The notes under the pieces: generated by a model | Told to the model about the DNA's origin: nothing | Database searches by the model: none | Seen by the model: only the letters and a program-made list of their open reading frames with translations | Translations under genes and position numbers: made by a program | NCBI RefSeq assembly: GCF_002896965.1 | Contig: NZ_LYMM01000084.1 | Coordinates: 124,001 to 188,000, forward strand | DNA length: 64,000 nucleotides | Source of the DNA: Novosphingobium guangzhouense | GTDB taxonomy: Bacteria; Pseudomonadota; Alphaproteobacteria; Sphingomonadales; Sphingomonadaceae | Direction: 5' to 3' | Shown here: piece by piece, positions 37,527 to 44,232 of the stretch | Layout of the letters: each line of letters starts with the position of its first letter | How positions within the stretch are numbered: position 1 is the first letter of the stretch

Positions 37527-38083
37527 AGGATCGAACTGTTGTCTAGATTGGCCAGGATCATTCTTGCCTGAGCGATGGCAGCTGCGGAATTCGCGATGGT
37601 GGTGAGAGTGCCTTCGACGATGATGCCGCTTTCCGCGACGACCGGGCTCAGGCGGTTGAGTGTCTGGCCCAGGTCGCTGTCATATGTGCGTAGCCGATCG
37701 GGCTGCGCGCGACTGATGTCGAACTGGGATGCAAAGATGTAGCGCGTCCTGCCGGACAGATCGCGCAATCGCGACATGTAAAGCAGGTTCACAAACGGAG
37801 TGCCGTCTTTCCGAAAGTTGAGGATCGGGGTACGAACCGTAGTGGCAGCGTCATCGCGAAGGAAAGCGCGCAATCTGGCGCGGGGCTCGTGGTCTTGCGC
37901 GGGCCCTTGCAGGATGCGGCAATTGTGCCCTGCCAGATCTTTTTGCGAATAGCCCGTCAGGTCCCCGAAGCGGCCATTCACCATGATAAGCGGATTATCG
38001 CCTTCCGCAGCGCCCAGCGCCAGGGCGACTGGCGAATTTTCGAAAAAGGAGCGCAATTCGTCAGGCATATTCAGATCGGACAC
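37523..38083 (-). CDS. Short LOV-domain blue-light photoreceptor
   Basis: A 186-residue protein that is one PAS/LOV domain plus a helical tail. The flavin-adduct motif is 'GHNCRILQG' with the reactive Cys55, one change from the classic GRNCRFLQG. Also present are 'NPLIMVNGRFGDLTGYS', 'LNFRKDGTPFVNLLYMSRL' (flavin-contacting Asn residues) and 'FASQFDISR' (the conserved Gln of the last strand). The C-terminal 60 residues form predicted helices ('DSDLGQTLNRLSPVVAESGIIVEGTLTTIANSAAAIAQARMIL') that could dimerise or dock to the kinase. It overlaps the kinase gene by 4 bp, so the light sensor appears to be a separate subunit, not fused as in LOV-HWE kinases. Heme or redox sensing by PAS is much less likely given the intact Cys motif. 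Confidence 0.88.
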   Translation of the reverse strand: MSDLNMPDELRSFFENSPVALALGAAEGDNPLIMVNGRFGDLTGYSQKDLAGHNCRILQGPAQDHEPRARLRAFLRDDAATTVRTPILNFRKDGTPFVNLLYMSRLRDLSGRTRYIFASQFDISRAQPDRLRTYDSDLGQTLNRLSPVVAESGIIVEGTLTTIANSAAAIAQARMILANLDNSSIL

Positions 38084-38369
38084 GTCGATACTCCGGGCCG
38101 CCGCAGGTCGCTATAAGAAGCTGATTTACCCGGCCAAAGATAGAAATTCATTCCCCGCCGTGCACCATTTATACAGCCGGGGTAAGCACGGACCGGCTTT
38201 CATGGCCCGGAAATTTCCGTCATGTTCATTCTGTCGGAGGCGCCGAGATATACGGAAATGTGCAAAGCCATGCACGGCGCAACGATTGAAAGGACAGTGT
38301 GTTGCATCAAGGGCGTCATCGGCATTCAGGCTTTGCATCGCGGCGTTTGCGCGATAGGCGAATGCGATG

Positions 38370-38618
38370 ATGAATATTCCCTGGGATCAGCCCGCGACGC
38401 TGATCGATCTTGACGGCAAGACGCCGATCATCGGCACAATCTCCGATTGCGTGCGACACTTCTCGATTTTCAAGCCCTTTGCCAAGGCGCAGGCCCGCAT
38501 TCTCCTGACCCGCCCCGTGTTCCGAGAAGGGCAGAGAACCCGGACATGGGTGCTTAACCCGAACGAAATCGATGCGCTGGCACAGCGTTGGGCAGCCGAA
38601 TACGGGTCCGAACAGTAG
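38370..38618 (+). CDS. Small hypothetical protein
   Basis: An 82-residue protein (MNIPWDQPATLIDLDGKTPI...). It has one predicted alpha/beta domain, no signal peptide and no membrane helix. Its composition and codon use look genuine, and it ends in 'NEIDALAQRWAAEYGSEQ'. An ATG three bases upstream (38367) is the other possible start. I do not recognise the family. It is divergent from the LOV operon with a 283-bp gap between them, so it may share that control region. Confidence 0.45.
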   Translation: MNIPWDQPATLIDLDGKTPIIGTISDCVRHFSIFKPFAKAQARILLTRPVFREGQRTRTWVLNPNEIDALAQRWAAEYGSEQ

Positions 38619-38662
38619 GGTTTCCGGGTGACGCCCAGCGAAAACACGCGTTCTACGCGGAT

Positions 38663-38806
38663 ATGTCGATAACGGTCGATGCGGTCAGGTTGCGCCTGCG
38701 CGATCGGGACGGAAGCAAAGCTCCGCGCCACTGGATTCTGGAAATCGACCTTGTCTCGCCCGATCGCAGCTTCCGCGGCTTTTACGAACGCTTGCTTGAA
38801 GGCTGA
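38663..38806 (+). CDS. Small hypothetical protein
   Basis: A 47-residue frame from an internal ATG ('MSITVDAVRLRLRDRDGSKAPRHWILEIDLVSPDRSFRGFYERLLEG'), 44 bp after the preceding small gene. It reads like a compact beta-strand protein, and the frame is open upstream to 38588 without a good start. It is convergent with bdcA; a 9-bp inverted repeat (CCGGCAAGG / CCTTGCCGG, 38813-38841) lies between them. Existence as a gene is uncertain and no function can be given. Confidence 0.3.
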   Translation: MSITVDAVRLRLRDRDGSKAPRHWILEIDLVSPDRSFRGFYERLLEG

Positions 38807-38849
38807 CCGCCACCGGCAAGGAAGTGTGCCTGCCTTGCCGGATGAATGG

Positions 38850-39563
38850 TCATGCCGCGAACCCGCCGTCGATGGTGTGAAGCGCGCCCGTTACGATCCC
38901 GGCTTCTGGGCCGGCAAGGTAAGCAACCATGCCTGCCACTTCTTCCGGGTGGGCGTGGCGTTTGATTGCCATGAACGTATGCATGAAGTCCTTCATGGGT
39001 CCATCGCCGGGGTTCATGTCGGTATCGGTCGGCCCCGGCTGGACTGTGTTGACGGTAATGCCTCTTGCACCGAAGTCACGCGCCAGTCCTCGCGTCAGCC
39101 CCTGGATGGCGGACTTGGTGAGCGCGTAAGCCGCGCCGCCCTCGAAGGGGATGCGATCGCCGTTGGTTGACCCGATGAAAATAATCCTCCCATTGTCCGG
39201 CATGCGCCGTGCTGCTTCCACAGCGGCATGGTAAGGGGCACGGATGTTGATATCCAACATGCGATCGACGACATCTGCTTCCTGTTCAAGTGGGTCCCCG
39301 AACACCAGGACACCAGCGTTGACGACGAGAATGTCGATCGGGCCAGCTTCTGCCACCAGACCGATCACCGCATCGCGGTCTGCCGCGTCCGAGCGCACCG
39401 CCCTAGCGCCCGTTTCGGTCGCAAGGGCATGGGCGGCGTCGGTCGCTCCGGAATAAGAGAACGTAACCGCCGCCCCATCTGCGGCGAGCCGTCGCACGAT
39501 GGCGGCTCCGATGCCCCGGCTACCGCCGACGACAAGGGCTGCTTTTCCTGAAAAGTCTGTCAT
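38850..39563 (-). CDS. bdcA: BdcA-like SDR oxidoreductase
   Basis: A 237-residue short-chain dehydrogenase very close in wording to E. coli BdcA (YjgI), the protein linked to cyclic-di-GMP binding and biofilm dispersal. The cofactor site is 'ALVVGGSRGIGAAIVRRLAADGAAVTFSYSG', then 'SDAADRDAVIGLVAEAGPIDILVVNAGV'. The catalytic segment is 'GSTNGDRIPFEGGAAYALTKSAIQGL', with Tyr and Lys in Y-x-x-x-K. The later segments are 'TVNTVQPGPTDTDMNPGDGPMKDFMHTFMAIKRHAHPEEVAGMVAYLAGPEAGIVTGALHTIDGGF'. The first glycine motif is GGSRGIG, as in BdcA. It is divergent from a LysR gene, unlike E. coli, where the neighbour is a TetR regulator. Confidence 0.8.
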   Translation of the reverse strand: MTDFSGKAALVVGGSRGIGAAIVRRLAADGAAVTFSYSGATDAAHALATETGARAVRSDAADRDAVIGLVAEAGPIDILVVNAGVLVFGDPLEQEADVVDRMLDINIRAPYHAAVEAARRMPDNGRIIFIGSTNGDRIPFEGGAAYALTKSAIQGLTRGLARDFGARGITVNTVQPGPTDTDMNPGDGPMKDFMHTFMAIKRHAHPEEVAGMVAYLAGPEAGIVTGALHTIDGGFAA

Positions 39564-39748
39564 TGATAATGCTCCTGCCTTGTAAGGAATCGCCTGCGTC
39601 TGAAGGAGAGAGCGGCAGCCCGAACAAGGGCCGTTCGGTTGCCTCTTTCATCCTCCGCCTGCTGCGAGTGGTCGACGGCAAGATGATTTCAGGTCATCGT
39701 GCGCACTAGCCGCCAAATTCCGGAACCGGCTTTCGGGAATGCCGAACG

Positions 39749-40660
39749 ATGATGAAGCTGGATGGAGTGGCCGCGTTCATTGCAGTGGCCGAAGCAGGGT
39801 CGATCAGCGAAGCGGCGCGCCGTCTGGGGCTCGCGAAATCGGTGGTCAGCGAACGTGTAGCCGAACTTGAGCGATTGCTCGGCGCCAGCCTCATGCAGCG
39901 CACGACCCGCAAGCTGTCCCTGACCGGCGAAGGGGAGCTGTTTCTCGACCGGGCACGAAAGATCATCCGCGAAACCGTAGAAGCGCAGGCGGAAATCGCC
40001 GAACGCCGCGGCTCCCTTTCCGGACCGTTGCGTCTGGCCGGGCCGATCGGATTCGGCACGTTGCATCTTGGCCGGATGTTGAACGCGTTTCTGGCCGTTC
40101 ACCCCGCCATCGATCTCAGCCTCGATCTTGATGACAAGTTCGTCGACGTGGCCGCCGATGGTTATGATGCGGTGATCCGGCACGGGCCCATTCAGGATAC
40201 GCGCCTGATCGCCAAGCGCCTTGCATCAAGCCGGCGTGTGCTTGTTGCGGCGCCTTCCTATCTGGAAAAGCACGGCGCCCCTACGTCGCTGGATGAACTT
40301 GGCCGGGCTTGCGCGATCCTTTATTCCAACCGCTCGGCCGACTGGCGGTTCAGTGCCGGTGTTCGGGAAACCGTGCTGCGGCCCCGGGCGTGCCTACGTG
40401 TGAACAATGGAATCGTCATGCGCGACGCAGCACTCGCAGGGCTTGGTATTGCCTTGCTCCCGACATTCTTCACATATCAGGAACTGGCGAACGGGACGCT
40501 GCAGCAGGTTCACGTAGGTGCAGAGGCGCAGGGCGCTGAACTCTACATTGCCTATACGCGTAACCGCAGTGCTTCAGCCAAGCTCGCCGCTCTTACCGAA
40601 TGGCTGCGCGCCGAGATCGGCACACCCGCTTATTGGGAACGCCCATTCATCGAACCGTAG
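39749..40660 (+). CDS. LysR family transcriptional regulator
   Basis: A 303-residue LysR-type regulator. The helix-turn-helix is at residues 3-62 ('LDGVAAFIAVAEAGSISEAARRLGLAKSVVSERVAELERLLGASLMQRTTRKLSLTGEGELF'). A linker helix and a periplasmic-binding-protein-like effector domain follow ('LRLAGPIGFGTLHLGRMLNAFLAVHPAIDLSLDLDDKFVDVAADGYDAVIRHG'). It belongs to the DsdC/CrgA-like subgroup with a C-terminal 'WLRAEIG' ending. It is divergent from the BdcA-like gene with 185 bp between start codons, the usual layout for a LysR protein and its target. A second ATG follows the first codon. Confidence 0.88.
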   Translation: MMKLDGVAAFIAVAEAGSISEAARRLGLAKSVVSERVAELERLLGASLMQRTTRKLSLTGEGELFLDRARKIIRETVEAQAEIAERRGSLSGPLRLAGPIGFGTLHLGRMLNAFLAVHPAIDLSLDLDDKFVDVAADGYDAVIRHGPIQDTRLIAKRLASSRRVLVAAPSYLEKHGAPTSLDELGRACAILYSNRSADWRFSAGVRETVLRPRACLRVNNGIVMRDAALAGLGIALLPTFFTYQELANGTLQQVHVGAEAQGAELYIAYTRNRSASAKLAALTEWLRAEIGTPAYWERPFIEP

Positions 40661-40693
40661 CGGGCTAGCTGTCGGGCTTTTGCAGCGGCCCAT

Positions 40694-41842
40694 TTAGCCA
40701 AGCGAGGCCAGGCAATCGCGGTTGATCTGGTCGACGCGTGTTGTGCCTGTCAGCGCCATGGCGACCCGCATTTCGGCTTCGATCAGCTTGAGCATCTTTG
40801 CCACGCCTGCCTCTCCATTGGCAGCCAGAGCCCAAGCCCAGGCGCGCCCCAACAGCACGCCCTTGGCACCCAGCGCCAGCATACGCACCACATCCAGCCC
40901 GGATCGTATGCCGCCATCGGCAAGCACGGTCAGGCGATCGCCAACTGCCTCGGCAATCGGCGCCAGGGCGCACGCGGTGGAAAGTACGCCGTCCAACTGG
41001 CGTCCGCCGTGGTTGGAAACGACAATGCCGTCCGCTCCGAGGTGAACGGCCTCCTTTGCGTCTTCAGGATCAAGGATGCCTTTGATCACCAGTGTCCCCT
41101 TCCATTCGGACCGGATGAAATCGAGGTCGCGCCAGTTGATCGAAGGATCGAAGTTGTTGCGCATCCATGCAAAGAAGTCCTCGATCCCGGTCCGGCCTTG
41201 CAGCACCGTCGCGACGTTGCCCAACGTGTGTGGGCGGCCGTTCATCCCCACATCCCAGGACCATACGGGGCGCATCGCGGCCTGACTGAAGCGCCACAGC
41301 GCGCCCTTCATGCCGCCGGCACCTGCAAGGCCCGTGTGGTAGTCCCGGTAACGACTGCCTGGAACCGGCATGTCGACGGTAAAGACCAGTGTGGAGCAGT
41401 CAGCCTCCACTGCCTTCGCCAGCAGGTCCTTCATGAAAGCGCGGTCGCGGATCATGTAGAGCTGAAACCAGAACGGCTTCCTTGCGGACCGGGCCACCTC
41501 ATCGATGGTACAGACCCCAACGGTCGAGAGCGTGAAGGGCACGCCTGCGCTTTCGGCTGCCCGCACCGCCTGCACTTCGCCCCTGCGAGCATTGAGCCCC
41601 GCCAGCCCGACTGGGGCGAGAGCCAACGGTAGGGAGAGCTTCTCGCCGAACAGCTCCGTAGACAGGTTAAGGTCCGACACGTCGCGCAGCACGCGCTGCC
41701 GCAGGGCCAGTTCGGACAGGTCGGAGACGTTTCGCCGCAGCGTGGTCTCGGCATACGAGCCGCCATCGATGTATTCGAAAAGAAAGCGCGGTAGCCTGCG
41801 GCGGGCCGCTTCGCGAAAGTCCGGGATGGAAGCAGTGATCAT
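40694..41842 (-). CDS. lldD: L-lactate dehydrogenase (FMN, quinone-linked)
   Basis: A 382-residue FMN-dependent alpha-hydroxy acid dehydrogenase, closely similar along its length to E. coli LldD. It starts 'MITASIPDFREAARRRLPRFLFEYIDGGSYAETTLRRNVSDLSELALRQRVL', has the FMN segments 'LALAPVGLAGLNARRGEVQAVRAAE' and 'STLVFTVDMPVPGSRYRDYHTG', and the catalytic 'SNHGGRQLDG'. It oxidises L-lactate to pyruvate at the inner membrane. L-lactate is a product of the adjacent L-fucose pathway, which explains its presence here. The frame opens at 41908 inside fucP; the ATG at 41842 matches LldD and leaves 34 bp after fucP. It ends about 30 bp from the convergent LysR gene. Confidence 0.93.
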   Translation of the reverse strand: MITASIPDFREAARRRLPRFLFEYIDGGSYAETTLRRNVSDLSELALRQRVLRDVSDLNLSTELFGEKLSLPLALAPVGLAGLNARRGEVQAVRAAESAGVPFTLSTVGVCTIDEVARSARKPFWFQLYMIRDRAFMKDLLAKAVEADCSTLVFTVDMPVPGSRYRDYHTGLAGAGGMKGALWRFSQAAMRPVWSWDVGMNGRPHTLGNVATVLQGRTGIEDFFAWMRNNFDPSINWRDLDFIRSEWKGTLVIKGILDPEDAKEAVHLGADGIVVSNHGGRQLDGVLSTACALAPIAEAVGDRLTVLADGGIRSGLDVVRMLALGAKGVLLGRAWAWALAANGEAGVAKMLKLIEAEMRVAMALTGTTRVDQINRDCLASLG

Positions 41843-41876
41843 GGATTCGCTTTCGGAGATGAAGCCCTTTGTCGTG

Positions 41877-43190
41877 TCAGTCTTTCGCAACCCGCGCGAA
41901 GATGCCAACTACGCCAAAACAGACGAGCGGCAGCAGGAGCGCCGTCTGAAGGTCAGTCCATTCACTGAACAGACCCATCAATGGCGGGAACACGGCGCCG
42001 CCGATGATAGCCATGATGATCAGCGAGGAACCCAGCGCAGTTCCTTCACCAAGATCGCGGATCCCCAGCGCGAAGATCGTTGGAAACATGATCGACATGA
42101 AGAAGCTTGTCAGAGCAAGCATCGCCACCGCGAGCCCCCCGGCGAACGACATGGCCAGTATCATGAGTACCACGTTGATTACGCTGAAGATGCCCAGAAG
42201 CCGGGTCGGTCGCATGCGGTTCATAAGCGCGGCGCCTGCAAAGCGTCCGGTCATGAACAGGATCAGGCTGCCGGAAAGCAAGTAGGCTGCCGTTTTTTCA
42301 GGGGTCTCGGGTAAAAGGTGCTTCACGAAATCGACGAAGTAGCTCCAGACGCAGACTTGCGCACCGACATAAAAGCATTGTGCGATAACCGCGCCGGTCA
42401 GTTGCCGGTTGCGCAGGATCACGCGCGCGCTGCCACTTGTGGGGTCAACGCTGCGCGGGATGGCAGGCAGCCGCACTTTGGCAATGGCGATTGCAAGCAG
42501 GAGAACGAACAGCGCAAGGGCCACGTAAGGCCCCTGAACCATTGCCGCTTCCGAGGCGCGGTAATCCGCAAGCTGCTCCGTCGGCATCGCGGCGATAGCG
42601 CCGCTGGAGTGTTCGATCCCCGAAAAAATGAAAAGCCCGCCGATCGTGGGTGCGACTACGGCGCCAAGCCCGTTGAACGCTTGGGCCAGGGTCAGCCTTT
42701 GGGATGCGCGTGACGGATCGCCGAAGCGTGCGATGAAGGGATTGGCTGAAGTTTCCAGAAAGGCTGCGCCAGATGCCAGTACGAACAGGGCAAGAAGAAA
42801 CGCCCAGTATCGTTGAACCTCTGCAGCCGGGTAGAACAGGGCCGCACCGGCTGCGTAAAGCGTCAGGCCCAGCAGCAGGCCGGCACGATAACCCAGACGC
42901 CGCAGTACTAGCCCTGCCGGGATCGCCCATACGAAATAGGCGAGATAGAAGACGAACTGGATGAAGCCGGCCTCTGCGCGGGAAAGCGCAAGCGCTTTTT
43001 GGAACTGCCGGATCAGGATGTCGTTCAGGTTATTCGCCAGCGCCCATGTGAAGAACATGGCAGTTACCAGCACGAAGCCCGCCCGAAAGCCGGGGGTGAC
43101 GAAGGGGGCGGCCATGGCTTTGGCTGCGCTGGTTGCAGCAGGTTCGTCCGGCAGGCTCTCCATTGCAGCAGGCGGCGTGCTGATACCCAT
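41877..43190 (-). CDS. fucP: L-fucose:H+ symporter
   Basis: A 437-residue MFS transporter of the FucP (FHS) family with 12 membrane helices. Family marks are 'FRAGFVLVTAMFFTWALANNLNDILIRQFQKALALSRAEAGFIQFVFYLAYFVWAIPAGLVLRRLGYRAGLLLGLTLYAAGAALFYPAAE', including the functionally important acidic-aromatic region of helix 1, 'SGAAFLETSANPFIARFGDPSRASQRLTLAQAFNGLGAVVAP', and 'SFFMSIMFPTIFALGIRDLGEGTALGSSLIIMAIIGGAVFPPLMG'. GGAGAGG precedes the ATG. It is the first gene of a minus-strand pair with lldD, divergent from the lactonase-fucosidase operon. It imports L-fucose freed by the GH95 enzyme. Confidence 0.92.
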   Translation of the reverse strand: MGISTPPAAMESLPDEPAATSAAKAMAAPFVTPGFRAGFVLVTAMFFTWALANNLNDILIRQFQKALALSRAEAGFIQFVFYLAYFVWAIPAGLVLRRLGYRAGLLLGLTLYAAGAALFYPAAEVQRYWAFLLALFVLASGAAFLETSANPFIARFGDPSRASQRLTLAQAFNGLGAVVAPTIGGLFIFSGIEHSSGAIAAMPTEQLADYRASEAAMVQGPYVALALFVLLLAIAIAKVRLPAIPRSVDPTSGSARVILRNRQLTGAVIAQCFYVGAQVCVWSYFVDFVKHLLPETPEKTAAYLLSGSLILFMTGRFAGAALMNRMRPTRLLGIFSVINVVLMILAMSFAGGLAVAMLALTSFFMSIMFPTIFALGIRDLGEGTALGSSLIIMAIIGGAVFPPLMGLFSEWTDLQTALLLPLVCFGVVGIFARVAKD

Positions 43191-43273
43191 GCGTTCCTCT
43201 CCAGTCTTCCGCTCACCCTGTCGCGGTGCGCTTGTGAAGACAATGACATCCGCATGCCGGTGATATTTCCGGC

Positions 43274-43302
43274 TTGCACATGCTTTGATATAGCGCTAAC
43301 TT
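43274..43302 (+). promoter_or_regulatory. Candidate sigma-70 promoter for the fucose operon
   Basis: TTGCAC and TAACTT separated by 17 bp lie in the 160-bp divergent region between fucP and the lactonase gene, about 50 bp before the lactonase ATG. A TTGACA hexamer for the opposite direction lies at 43320-43325. The control site of the IclR regulator is probably here, but I could not define it. Confidence 0.35.
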
Positions 43303-43350
43303 TCACATATAGAACAAACTGTCAAATACGGCAGCTTAGCGGGGCGACGG

Positions 43351-44232
43351 ATGATCGAAGGCCGGATTGATGCGCACCACCATTTCTGGCGATATGACGC
43401 TGCGCGTTACCGCTGGATCGAACCCGGCTCCGTGCTGGCGCGGGATTACACTTCGCGCGATCTGCGGAATGAACTGGATGCGGCAGGCGTCGCATACAGT
43501 ATAGCCGTTCAGGCCCGGCAGACGGAAGAAGAGACGCAATGGCTGCTTGACCTGTCCAGGCGCGATCCTTGGATTATTGGTGTCGTCGGCTGGATCGACC
43601 TGAGGGCAGAAGATATCGCCTCTCGTCTGGATGCCTTGTCCGGGGAACCACGGCTGATCGGTTTTCGCCACGTCGTTCAGGATGAGGCCGATCCGCGGTT
43701 TCTCCTGGATATGGCGTTTCAGCGGGGTGTCCGCTGCGTGCTGGAGCGCGGGCTCGCTTACGATCTGCTCATCCGCGCGCCGCAGTTGGAACATGTGCCG
43801 GCCTTCCTCGATGCGATCGGGGCGAAGGGCGCTGCAGGGTGCTGCGTTGTGATCGATCATGGGGCGAAGCCGGCGATCGTCGATGCAGAGTGGGAGCCTT
43901 GGGCCGGGCGCATTGCAGCCATTGCCCGTGCCTATCCGGTCTATTGCAAATTGTCCGGTCTTGTCACCGAGGCGGACCCGGCTGCGTGGGAGGAACAGCA
44001 CGTCATGCGCTACATGACGCACCTCCTCGAATGCTTTGGGCCGGATCGGCTGATCTACGGTTCCGACTGGCCGGTTTGCCTGCTCGCAGCGCCATATGCG
44101 CGCGTGCACGGGCTGGTCGAAAGCCTGCTCGCGTCGCTGACTGAGGATCAACGCGAAGCGATCATGGGTGGCAATGCGCGGCGCGCTTATGCGCGTATCC
44201 GGGCACGAGTTCAGGGAGAAATAATACAGTGA
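43351..44232 (+). CDS. Amidohydrolase-family L-fuconolactonase
   Basis: A 293-residue amidohydrolase_2 protein of the COG3618 group. The metal motif 'RIDAHHHFWRYD' opens it, followed by 'YRWIEPGSVLARDYTSRDLRNELDAAGV', 'VVGWIDLRAEDIASRLDAL', 'LIGFRHVVQDEADP', 'CVVIDHGAKP', 'VYCKLSGLVTEADP' and 'LIYGSDWPVCLLAAPY'. The family includes L-fuconolactonase and L-rhamnonolactonase, which open the sugar lactone made by dehydrogenase attack. With fucose genes on all sides, L-fucono-lactone is the expected substrate. It overlaps the GH95 start by 4 bp (GTGA). Confidence 0.9.
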   Translation: MIEGRIDAHHHFWRYDAARYRWIEPGSVLARDYTSRDLRNELDAAGVAYSIAVQARQTEEETQWLLDLSRRDPWIIGVVGWIDLRAEDIASRLDALSGEPRLIGFRHVVQDEADPRFLLDMAFQRGVRCVLERGLAYDLLIRAPQLEHVPAFLDAIGAKGAAGCCVVIDHGAKPAIVDAEWEPWAGRIAAIARAYPVYCKLSGLVTEADPAAWEEQHVMRYMTHLLECFGPDRLIYGSDWPVCLLAAPYARVHGLVESLLASLTEDQREAIMGGNARRAYARIRARVQGEIIQ

